From positions 1-7,663 of the forward strand of contig NZ_CALIAA010000178.1 in assembly GCF_938040765.1 (NCBI RefSeq): a stretch of 7,663 bases of DNA, written 5' to 3'. The stretch is from an uncultured Fretibacterium sp. Lineage in GTDB: Bacteria; Synergistota; Synergistia; Synergistales; Aminobacteriaceae. The position numbers were made by a program, and so were the translations under genes. Positions within the stretch are counted from its first letter, which is position 1, and each line of letters opens with the position of its first letter. Of the stretch, positions 1 to 6,114 are shown piece by piece. Below the pieces are notes generated by a model. It saw only the letters and a program-made list of their open reading frames with translations. It was not told the DNA's origin and did no database searches.

Positions 1-2
1 GT

Positions 3-77
3 AAGCGACTGACACGCCATTCGGTACCTACCAGCCCCGAAGAGGCGGTCATCTGCTTAAACGCAGCATACGAATGA
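3..77 (+). CDS. Possible C-terminal end of a plus-strand gene entering from the left edge
   Basis: From base 3 an open frame runs to a TGA at 75-77 and would encode about 24 residues ending in SPEEAVICLNAAYE. It lies outside the operon terminator and would be convergent with the operon. Its base composition is visibly less GC-rich than the rest of the window. No family is recognisable from so short a tail. The minus strand is also open here, with an ATG at 50-52 running off the edge, but that ATG has no convincing ribosome binding site. Either reading is weak, and the stretch could equally be non-coding. Confidence 0.25.
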   Translation, partial: KRLTRHSVPTSPEEAVICLNAAYE

Positions 78-90
78 TTTAGAACTCGGA

Positions 91-125
91 ATAAAAACGG
101 CCCGGGGAGAATTTTCCCCCGGGCC
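91..125 (-). terminator. Rho-independent terminator of the minus-strand operon
   Basis: Read on the minus strand, GGCCCGGGG (117-125) and CCCCGGGCC (99-107) form a perfect 9-bp GC stem around a 9-nt AT-rich loop. The stem is followed by GTTTTTATT (90-98). It starts 53 nt after the last stop codon of the operon. On the plus strand the hairpin is not followed by a T-run, so it should stop only leftward transcription. Confidence 0.9.
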
Positions 126-178
126 TCACCCTTCGGAAGGGCAGAAAATCCGCGGACCCCGTATGCGCCGTCCCCGGC

Positions 179-904
179 CTATTGCCTGTCGGGGCCCTTG
201 AAGGTCAGGACGTACTCCGCCTCCCGGTCGCTTATGGGGCACCCGTAGAACTCGGCAAAGTAGTCCTTCACCTCCCGAACCATATCCAGGTCCCCGAACA
301 GGTCGGGATGCAGGGTCTTGGCGATCTGTTCCATCAGGAGGAAGCAGTCGGTGCTGTAGTCGGTCGGGCCCACGCTTCTGAGGTTCACGTAGACGTTCCC
401 GTCCTTCACGGCACGGATGGGCGCCCAGGCGGGGTCCTTCGTGATCAGCTCGACGTTGTTCACCCTGCCCATGAAGATATAGGCCGGGTTCCACTCCATG
501 ACCTGCTCCATCGTGGTGGTGTAGAGCAGCTTGCGGTCCTTCCTGCTGACCAGTTCGCCGCCGGCCAGGTCCACGAGGTACCGGGTATAGGACTCGCCGC
601 CGTGGATGCTCACCGATTCGGGGCCCCGCACGTAGTATACGGAGGGCAGGGACGCCGGGTCCAGCCCGCCGGTGCGGCCGGTGACGTAACCGACCGTCCT
701 GTCGACGTAGTCGCACCATTTCCGGGCCTTCTCGAGGGCCGTGCCTCCAAAGACCTCCCCCACCAGCATGATTTCCTTCTTCTTCAGCGCCACGAACTCC
801 TCGCGGGTGTCGATGCCGTCGTCCTTGAGCTGCGTCACGATCACAGGTATGCCCACCTTGTTCAGGGACTCGATGACCTCCGGATACGCATTCCAGAACA
901 GCAT
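179..904 (-). pseudogene. Truncated periplasmic metal/chelate-binding protein (PF01497-like), N-terminal lobe missing
   Basis: The 241-residue open frame matches the later two thirds of a FecB/BtuF-type binding protein. It has PEVIESLNKVGIPVIV (residues 8-23, the inter-lobe helix and strand), TMEQVMEWNPAYIF (131-144), DPAWAPIRAVKDGNVYV (157-173) and a C-terminal helical segment. It aligns by eye with the intact binding protein at 3048-4148 from about that protein's residue 118 onward. The signal peptide and roughly the first 115 residues are therefore absent. The ATG at 904 has no clear Shine-Dalgarno sequence and is only the first methionine after an in-frame TGA at 917-919. That TGA ends the truncated permease, and the two fragments share one reading frame. 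Without a signal peptide and N-terminal lobe it should not be exported or bind ligand. The clean frame suggests recent decay, or a deletion introduced by assembly. The stop is TAG at 179-181. Confidence 0.8.
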
Positions 905-916
905 CGCCCGGGACGT

Positions 917-1735
917 TCAAGAGCCCCATGTAGGGCGCCCGGCCCAGCCGATGGTCCCGCAAAGGCACACCGCGCAGGCCGTCAGGACGGTCGAGCACAG
1001 GATGGTCACGCCGCGGGCCCTCCTGACGTTGACCCCCAGGCTCCCGGCCTCCGCATCTCCCAGGGAGAGGAGGTTGACCCGCCAGCGCAGAAGAAGCAGC
1101 GCCGCCATGGCGGCAAGGATCGGTGGCGCTATCAGCAGCACGTCCTTCATCCTGACGTTGGAGAAGGACCCCATGGTCCAATAGACGATGGAGGCCAGAT
1201 GGTTCTCGGGATCGGCCACGTACTTCGCGATCCCGAGAAGCGCGCTCATGAACCCGGACATGATGACCCCCGAGAGCACCAGCATCAGCGAGGACCGATT
1301 GCGGAACAGCCCGGGGATCAGGGTCGTCAGGAACACCGTGAGCAGCCCCGTCCCCAACGCCGACAGCTGAACCAGCGGGGCGGGCAGTTCCAGCAGGATG
1401 GCGAAGGCCGCCCCCACGCACGCCCCGCTGGAGATCCCGAGAAGGTCGGGCGAGACCAGGGGATTCCGGAACAGGCTCTGATACGCGGCGCCCGAGAGGG
1501 AGAGGGCCGAACCCACAAGCATGGCCCCCATCAGCCTGGGCAGGCGCACGGCGAGGATCACGCTCTCCATCCTGTCGCTCCAGGTCGTCTCGAGGCGCCA
1601 CGGGGTGAACGCGTTCACCAGGATGCGCAGGGACTGCAGGAAGGGCACGGAAAACCGCCCAAGCCCAAGACAGACGACGGCGGTGACCGCCAATGCCAGC
1701 ACAAACGTCCCGATCAACCGGTTCCTGCTCCCCAT
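917..1735 (-). pseudogene. Truncated FecCD-family ABC importer permease
   Basis: The 272-residue frame begins with a typical FecCD permease. It has a first membrane segment (about residues 8-26), then RLPRLMGAMLVGSALSLSGA (64-83), YQSLFRNPLVSPDLLGISSG (85-104) and further hydrophobic helices. The segment LLSLGDAEAGSLGV (222-235), typical of the cytoplasmic part that faces the ATPase, is also present. Homology stops after CGTIGWAG (259-266). The intact paralogue at 5094-6113 continues GWVGLVIPH and then about 65 more residues, but here six unrelated residues and a TGA follow. The last helices are therefore missing and the product is unlikely to work. The start is ATG 1735, with a GTG one codon upstream at 1738; the Shine-Dalgarno is weak (AGGGC). 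It is clearly diverged from the intact permease, so it comes from a second importer rather than a recent duplication. Confidence 0.85.
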
Positions 1736-1740
1736 CACAG

Positions 1741-1786
1741 CCCTGCCCGCCCCTTCCCGAAACGGCCCATTCCCCGCCCCGATCCC
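1741..1786 (-). other. G-run cluster: two potential G-quadruplexes ahead of the truncated permease
   Basis: The gap between the MoeA-like gene and the truncated permease reads, on the minus (mRNA) strand, as eight runs of three or four Gs. Loops are 3, 1, 3, 7, 2, 1 and 2 nt. The first four runs (1766-1786) and the last four (1741-1758) each meet a strict four-tract quadruplex pattern with very short loops. The downstream cluster ends 5 nt before ATG 1735 and covers where a Shine-Dalgarno would be. The pattern is seen directly; folding is not shown. Confidence 0.55.
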
Positions 1787-1790
1787 ACGA

Positions 1791-3017
1791 TCACGAGCGC
1801 ACGATGCTCCCCGGCTCCCTCAGCAGCTCCACCACGATCCTGTCGCCCGCCCTCGGGGGCGGGCCGCCCAGCGACGTCATGTACTGCGCGTTGGCCGCCG
1901 CCGTCCGTGCCGACGACGATTGCCTGAAGTCGATGGGGTGGGCGACGTACCCGCCGTCCGCGCCAAGCCGCACGTCGAGGCTGCAGAGAAGCGAGATCTT
2001 GTCCGACCCCGGCAGATCGCCGTCCAGCGTCGCCTCCAGGGTGCGGCGCTCGGGCCTGGGCTGGTGCAGGCAGTACGACACCAGGGCGCCGATGCACCAC
2101 TCGAAGCCGTGATAGGCCGCGATGAAGGGGCCCGGAAGGTTGACGACGGGCTTGCCCTCCACCATCGCCGCGCACAGCGGCCGGCCCGGCGCCGCGGCGA
2201 CCCCGTGGCACAGCACCTTTCCCCTATCGTGCAGCAAGCGGGCGTTGTGGTCCTCGCCCCCCTTGGAGGAGCCGCCGTTGAGGATGACGATGTCCGCCCT
2301 GCCCAGGGCGTCGTCCAGCGTCCGGTCGAGCATCGCCCGATCGTCGGGGACGATGGGGTAGAGGAGCGGCTCCGCGCCCAGAAGCTGAAGGCTGGTCCGG
2401 GCGAGCACGCTGTTGGTGTCGACGTTCTTCCCGCGCACCACCGCGCTGCGCGGGGGCACGAGCTCGTTTCCCGTCGGGATGAAGGCGACCGCGGGCTTCC
2501 TCAGCACCGGGACATCCCAGACGCCCCCCAGGTGGAGGCAGGCCAGGTCCCTGGGCCGCAGCGGCACGTGCTTCGGCGCCAGCAGCTCGCCCTCCCTCAC
2601 GGTGCTCCCGGAGGGGCGGACGTTGTCCCCCTTCCGCACCGTCACCCCGTCGCGGATGCGAAGCCGTCCACCCTCCCCGATGTCCACGTCCTCGATCATG
2701 ATGACGGCGTCGAACCGGTCGTCGAAGTCGTCCCCGGTGTCGGCGCGGACGAAATCCCTTCCCATCTCCCAGCCCGAGGTGTCCGGAACGCCGTCCCGGA
2801 ACCGTTCGGAATCGACCGCGATCCCGTCCCCGGAGGAGGCGCGCACCACCGGCAGGTTGAGCCGGGAACGGCACTCCCCGGCCGTCACGCGGCCAAGGGC
2901 GTCCTCAACGGAGACCGTCTCGGCCGGAAGATCGGGATGCCACAGCGCAAACAGGGCCTCCAGCACCTCCCCACGCGTGGGAAGGCTGCCGAGCCCCGAG
3001 AATCTCGAAGCACTCAT
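1791..3017 (-). CDS. MoeA-like molybdopterin molybdotransferase, divergent active site
   Basis: At 408 residues it has the usual MoeA length and domain order. An N-terminal helix carries VSVEDALGRV (35-44). Next come the linker GDGIAV (63-68), GDNVRPSGS (130-138), the VAFIPTGNEL entry into the MPT-binding domain (177-186), DTNS (200-203), ILNGGSSKGGEDHN (245-258), GVAAAPGRP (272-280), NLPGP (293-297) and a C-terminal domain IV ending AGDRIVVELL. MoeA inserts molybdate into adenylylated molybdopterin in the cytoplasm. Several catalytic signatures deviate: FDNSAMDGYA reads VRASSGDGIA, the TGAPLP loop reads TGDDFD, PGKP is PGRP, and LPGNP is LPGPF. It may thus be a specialised paralogue, for example for tungsten or as a carrier, rather than housekeeping MoeA. 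ATG 3017 has a strong GGAGG at 3024-3028, 6 nt upstream. It lies 30 nt after the binding-protein stop. Confidence 0.88.
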   Translation of the reverse strand: MSASRFSGLGSLPTRGEVLEALFALWHPDLPAETVSVEDALGRVTAGECRSRLNLPVVRASSGDGIAVDSERFRDGVPDTSGWEMGRDFVRADTGDDFDDRFDAVIMIEDVDIGEGGRLRIRDGVTVRKGDNVRPSGSTVREGELLAPKHVPLRPRDLACLHLGGVWDVPVLRKPAVAFIPTGNELVPPRSAVVRGKNVDTNSVLARTSLQLLGAEPLLYPIVPDDRAMLDRTLDDALGRADIVILNGGSSKGGEDHNARLLHDRGKVLCHGVAAAPGRPLCAAMVEGKPVVNLPGPFIAAYHGFEWCIGALVSYCLHQPRPERRTLEATLDGDLPGSDKISLLCSLDVRLGADGGYVAHPIDFRQSSSARTAAANAQYMTSLGGPPPRAGDRIVVELLREPGSIVRS

Positions 3018-3047
3018 AAGAAACCTCCAGTTATAAGGGACCGTCCC

Positions 3048-4148
3048 CTACCGCTTCGGGGCGCTCACCGCGTTCTTCAGGAGGTCGTCGAGCTGGTCGT
3101 CCGTCAGCTTCACCGCGTAGAACAGGTCGTAGAACTCCCGGGTCGCCGCCCGGAAGTCGGCGTTGTAGGCCTCGGGATAGAGCAGGCTGGCGATCCACTG
3201 GATGCCCAGGAAGCGGTTAACCGAGGGAGGACGGTCGATCCAGCTGAAGGGGGTGTTCGGCATGGCGTAGACGCGGCCGTCCTTCACGGCCCGGATGCTC
3301 GCCCAGTCCGGATCGCTCTTGATCTTTCCATGTGCGCCGCCGCGATAGTCCTCCCACGCGATGATGACCTCGGGGTTCCAGTTCAGGACCTGCTCCAGGG
3401 ACACCGGCGACATGCCGCCTCCCGAGACGGCCTTGACGTCCGCGACGTTTCTGGCCCCGGCAATCCTCAGCACCGTGGCGTGGCTGGATGAGGCGGGCTC
3501 GGTGCTGAGGCCGTCGGGCCCCTCGGCATAGTACACGCTGACGCGCTTCTCCTCGGGGACCGTGGAGATCTTCTTCTTCACGTCGTCCAGCACCCTCCTG
3601 CAGTAGGCGGCCAGCCTGGCGGCGCGCTCCTCACGCCCCAGGAGGCGGCCCAGAAATTCGTAGGCCCCCTCGATGTTCTCCATCGAAGCGTCCACGACGA
3701 CCACCGGGATCCCCAGCTGCTCCTGCAGCTCGTCGGCTTGGGAGGCGTCGGTGTCCTTCGGCTTCCCCGGGCCCACCGAGATCAGCAGCTGCGTCCCCGC
3801 ATCGATGATCGCCTCGCGGTTGAGCTGTTTGCCCATCTGCATGCCGCCCAGCAGGGGCATGTCCGCGCAGGCGGGATTCAGATACTTCAGCTCCTGTTCG
3901 TTGAACTTCATCGGCGTGCCCGCCAGCCTTTCGAAGTCCAGCGTGTACAGGAAGATGAAGCCGACGGGGCTGGTCACATAGACCTTCTTCAGATGCTCCG
4001 GCTCCGGGACGGTCACCGTCCGCCCCACGGAGTCGGTTACGCTTACCCCCGCGGCGACGGGCGCGCCCACCTCGGCGGCCGTGGCCAGCGGAGCCATGAC
4101 GAGCATCAACACCAGAAGCAGTGCAGACAGACCTGAACGCTTTCTCAC
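3048..4148 (-). CDS. Periplasmic substrate-binding protein of FecB/BtuF type (PF01497)
   Basis: This 366-residue protein captures the substrate and delivers it to the permease. Residues 1-25 form a signal peptide: basic MRKR, a leucine-rich core, then LATAAE with a likely cleavage near residue 24 or 25. No lipobox cysteine is present, which suggests a soluble periplasmic protein. The mature part begins with VTDSVGRTVTVPEP (37-50), typical of the family. It continues with LNREAIIDAGTQLLI (109-123), a long backbone helix around 170-195, LEQVLNWNPEVIIAWEDY (251-268), DPDWASIRAVKDGRVYAMP (279-297) and a C-terminal helix. The start is GTG 4148, preceded by AAGGAGAG at 4156-4163. A longer frame to 4238 would bury this site and add a charged leader, so it was rejected. 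The 139-nt gap upstream may raise or separate its expression. The ligand cannot be read from the sequence; the MoeA-like neighbour suggests molybdate or tungstate. Confidence 0.92.
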   Translation of the reverse strand: MRKRSGLSALLLVLMLVMAPLATAAEVGAPVAAGVSVTDSVGRTVTVPEPEHLKKVYVTSPVGFIFLYTLDFERLAGTPMKFNEQELKYLNPACADMPLLGGMQMGKQLNREAIIDAGTQLLISVGPGKPKDTDASQADELQEQLGIPVVVVDASMENIEGAYEFLGRLLGREERAARLAAYCRRVLDDVKKKISTVPEEKRVSVYYAEGPDGLSTEPASSSHATVLRIAGARNVADVKAVSGGGMSPVSLEQVLNWNPEVIIAWEDYRGGAHGKIKSDPDWASIRAVKDGRVYAMPNTPFSWIDRPPSVNRFLGIQWIASLLYPEAYNADFRAATREFYDLFYAVKLTDDQLDDLLKNAVSAPKR

Positions 4149-4180
4149 GATACATCTCTCCTTCGGAATCAGATTTTCCA

Positions 4181-4198
4181 GCCCGGATCTCTCCGGAC
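4181..4198 (-). promoter_or_regulatory. Stem-loop with GAGA tetraloop in the leader of the binding-protein gene
   Basis: On the mRNA strand GTCCGGA, GAGA, TCCGGGC gives a 7-bp stem, including one G-U pair, closed by a GNRA-type tetraloop. It lies 33 nt upstream of GTG 4148. No T-run follows, so it is not a normal terminator. It could protect a processed 5' end or modulate expression of the binding protein; that role is inferred. Confidence 0.45.
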
Positions 4199-4215
4199 CG
4201 GCTTCCTCCCTCGAA

Positions 4216-4230
4216 CCCCGTTCGGCGGGG
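4216..4230 (-). promoter_or_regulatory. Second short GC stem-loop in the ATPase/binding-protein gap
   Basis: On the mRNA strand CCCCG, CCGAA, CGGGG forms a perfect 5-bp stem around a 5-nt loop, and flanking GAA/TTC can extend it past a 2-nt bulge. It sits 17 nt upstream of the neighbouring stem-loop. There is no U-tract. Its proximity to the other hairpin suggests a structured intercistronic segment, but a 5-bp GC stem may occur by chance in GC-rich DNA. Confidence 0.35.
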
Positions 4231-4244
4231 AGTTTCAACGCCTG

Positions 4245-4283
4245 CCTTCATCGACTGCCTTCATTGCATACCCTTCATTGCAT
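4245..4283. repeat. Short tandem repeat, 14-nt period, in the ATPase/binding-protein gap
   Basis: CCTTCATTGCAT occurs exactly at 4258-4269 and 4272-4283. A degenerate third copy, CCTTCATCGACT, is at 4245-4256. On the mRNA strand each copy reads ATGCAATGAAGG. The copies start 7 nt after the ATPase stop. The core AATGAAGGG recurs at the right end of the window (7655-7663), upstream of the first gene. They could be operator half-sites or simple slippage repeats. Confidence 0.5.
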
Positions 4284-4287
4284 CCCC

Positions 4288-5088
4288 TCACTCCGGGGAC
4301 GCCCCGGGCCTGGGGCTGCGGATCGGAACGCAGACGGACGCGGTTCCCCCGCCCACGTCGACGTCGGATATCCTTACGGGGGTGCGGTAGATGGCCCGCA
4401 TGGAGTCCTCGCGGATGACGCGGCGCGGCGGCCCATGCTCCAGGACGCGTCCGTCCTTCATCGTCAGGACGGAGTCGGCGCAGAAGAACGCGTGGTCGGG
4501 ATCGTGCGTGACCATGAGGACCCCCATGCCGCCGTCCGAGAGGCGGCGCACCCGGTCGAGCACCGCGTACTGGTTCCCGAAGTCAAGGCTCGCCGTCGGC
4601 TCGTCCATCACCAGGAGCCTCGGCCGCTGCGCCAGGGCCCGGGCCACGAGCACCATCTGGCGCTGCCCCCCGGAGAGCTTCGTGTAGACGCGGTCGGCCA
4701 TCCACCCGATGTCCAGCGTCTCCAGGACCTCGTCGACAATTTTGCGGTCCTCGGCCCCGGGCCGGGCCAGATAGCCGAGGTAGGGCGTCCGCCCCATCAT
4801 CACCACCTCCCGCACCCGGAACGGGAAGGGCGGCACGTGCGCCTGGGGGATGTAGGCGACGCGGCGGGCCAGCCGCCCCGCGTCCAGCCGGTGGACCTCC
4901 TCGCCGCACAGGGTCACCCCGCCCCGCCCCGGCCTCAGTATCCCCAGGATGGCCTTGAGCAGGGTGGTCTTGCCGCAGCCGTTGGCGCCGAGGACGCAGA
5001 CGAACTCCCCCTCGGCCATCGCGAAGGACACGTCCCGCAAAACATCCTCCCTCCCATACCCGACGCACAGGCCGGAGACCTCCAGCAC
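4288..5088 (-). CDS. FecCD-type importer ATPase (FecE/BtuD family)
   Basis: The 266-residue cytoplasmic ATPase powers the importer. All nucleotide-binding motifs are present: Walker A GANGCGKTT (34-42), Q-loop glutamine 82 in YIPQAH, ABC signature LSGGQRQ (138-144), Walker B LLVMDEP (158-164), D-loop SLD (167-169) and H-loop histidine 195. REVVMMGRTPY (93-103) is typical of the iron-chelate, cobalamin and molybdate subfamily. The preferred start is GTG 5088, because AGGAGGTG (5095-5102) lies 6 nt upstream. The in-frame GTG at 5097 overlaps the permease stop as GTGA but would sit directly against the Shine-Dalgarno. With the preferred start the gene begins 5 nt after the permease stop, so the two are likely translationally coupled. 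It is the only ATPase in the window, so it might also have served the second, now broken, permease. Confidence 0.95.
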   Translation of the reverse strand: MLEVSGLCVGYGREDVLRDVSFAMAEGEFVCVLGANGCGKTTLLKAILGILRPGRGGVTLCGEEVHRLDAGRLARRVAYIPQAHVPPFPFRVREVVMMGRTPYLGYLARPGAEDRKIVDEVLETLDIGWMADRVYTKLSGGQRQMVLVARALAQRPRLLVMDEPTASLDFGNQYAVLDRVRRLSDGGMGVLMVTHDPDHAFFCADSVLTMKDGRVLEHGPPRRVIREDSMRAIYRTPVRISDVDVGGGTASVCVPIRSPRPGASPE

Positions 5089-5093
5089 CCGCG

Positions 5094-6113
5094 TCACCTC
5101 CTCGAGCTCGCCCGGTAGACCGCCAGGAAGAACGGCACCCCCAGGATGGCCGTCAGGATGCCGATGGGGATCTCCACGCTCGCCGCATTGCGCACGACGT
5201 CGTCCACGACCAGCAGGTAGCTGGCGCCCAGCAGCGCGCTTGCGGGAAGCAGCGCCCGGAAGTCCGCGCCGACGAGGGCGCGTCCCAGATGGGGGATGAC
5301 GAGGCCGACCCACCCCACCATCCCGGCGACCGACACGGACGACGCCGTGATGAGCGTGGCGGCCAGGATGACGGCAAAACGCACCCGCCTTGGCTCGACC
5401 CCCAGGCTCCGGGCCTCGTCCTCCCCGAAGGACAGGACGTTCAGCCGCCAGCCCATGGCGTACAGGACGCCCAGGGACAGGGAGATGGGCGCGAGGATGG
5501 CGAGGAGCTTCGAGCGGGTCATCGCGTGGAAGCCGCCCATCAGCCAGAAGGTGATGGCGGGCAGCCTGCCGTCGGAGTCGGCGACCAGCTTGGTGCAGGA
5601 CGTGAAGGCGGAACAGAGGGTGCTCACCATGATGCCGCCGAGGACGAGCCCCAGCAGGGGGTCCCGGGACAGGGTCCTGTTGACGAGGACCGTGAACAGG
5701 ACCGCCGCGATGCCCCCGACCAGGGCAAGGGCCTGTATTGCGCCCAGCCCCAGGCCCAGCAGCAGCCCCAGAGCGGCGCCGAACCCCGCGCCCGCCGAGG
5801 CCCCCAGGATGTCGGGGGACACGATGGGATTTTTGAAGAGCCCCTGATAGGCGGCCCCGGCGACCGACAGCCCGGCCCCCACCAGCATGACGGCGAGGAC
5901 CCGCGGCAGCCTGATGTTGAACAGCACCGTCGCCATCCTGCCGTCGGCGATCGGGGACGGGTCGAGGATGCGGTGCCAGACGGCGGCGGCAAGCTCTCCG
6001 GCCCCGATGGGATACCTGCCGATCGCGAAGGACAGGAAGAACAGGACGACGGGGGCGGCGGCCATCAAGGACCATTTCAGCCCCCTCGGGAGGAGCCTCG
6101 GACGCGGTCCCAT
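5094..6113 (-). CDS. FecCD-family ABC importer permease, intact
   Basis: The 339-residue inner-membrane protein has the family's normal length and a run of about ten hydrophobic segments, as in BtuC. Hallmarks in order are an N-terminal membrane helix (about 14-32), RLPRVLAVMLVGAGLSVAGA (69-88), YQGLFKNPIVSPDILGASAG (89-108), LGGIMVSTLCSAF (158-170), LSFGEDEARSLGV (227-239) and GMVGWVGLVIPHLGRALVG (264-282). It ends with PASALLGASYLLVVDDVVR (290-308) and EIPIGILTAILGVPFFL (314-330). It should homodimerise and pair with the ATPase immediately downstream. ATG 6113 begins one base after the methyltransferase TGA, implying translational coupling; no strong Shine-Dalgarno is needed there. A longer in-frame extension to 6332 only reads through the methyltransferase gene and is rejected. 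Confidence 0.95.
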   Translation of the reverse strand: MGPRPRLLPRGLKWSLMAAAPVVLFFLSFAIGRYPIGAGELAAAVWHRILDPSPIADGRMATVLFNIRLPRVLAVMLVGAGLSVAGAAYQGLFKNPIVSPDILGASAGAGFGAALGLLLGLGLGAIQALALVGGIAAVLFTVLVNRTLSRDPLLGLVLGGIMVSTLCSAFTSCTKLVADSDGRLPAITFWLMGGFHAMTRSKLLAILAPISLSLGVLYAMGWRLNVLSFGEDEARSLGVEPRRVRFAVILAATLITASSVSVAGMVGWVGLVIPHLGRALVGADFRALLPASALLGASYLLVVDDVVRNAASVEIPIGILTAILGVPFFLAVYRASSRR

Positions 6114-6114
6114 G

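Noticed and set aside
905..919. TGA at 917-919 as a recoded codon (readthrough or selenocysteine) joining permease and binding-protein parts
   Set aside because: A joined product would still lack the permease C-terminus, the signal peptide and the N-terminal lobe. TGA serves as a normal stop in other genes here, and no recoding element is evident.
126..1601. 491-codon minus-strand frame shifted relative to the truncated permease and binding protein
   Set aside because: Arg/Gly/Pro-rich shadow translation. The genuine frame at 917-1735 and 179-904 carries FecCD and PF01497 signatures.
182..1927. Long plus-strand open frame (581 codons) antisense to the truncated genes
   Set aside because: Its translation is low complexity and rich in His, Gly, Pro, Arg and Gln, as expected for the antisense of GC-rich genes. 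It crosses two genes with clear family signatures on the other strand.
1521..3491. 656-codon plus-strand open frame antisense to the MoeA-like gene
   Set aside because: It has the same composition artefact, no recognisable motif, and runs through gene boundaries on the real coding strand.
5094..5097. GTGA overlap as the ATPase start (GTG at 5095-5097)
   Set aside because: Its Shine-Dalgarno would have zero spacing. The GTG at 5086-5088 has AGGAGGTG at 6 nt and the protein then begins directly with the family's first strand.
3048..6113. Assigning the importer firmly as a siderophore or vitamin B12 system
   Set aside because: The FecCD, ATPase and binding-protein families cover several substrates. 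No outer-membrane receptor, cobalamin or siderophore gene is in the window, and the MoeA-like neighbour points elsewhere.
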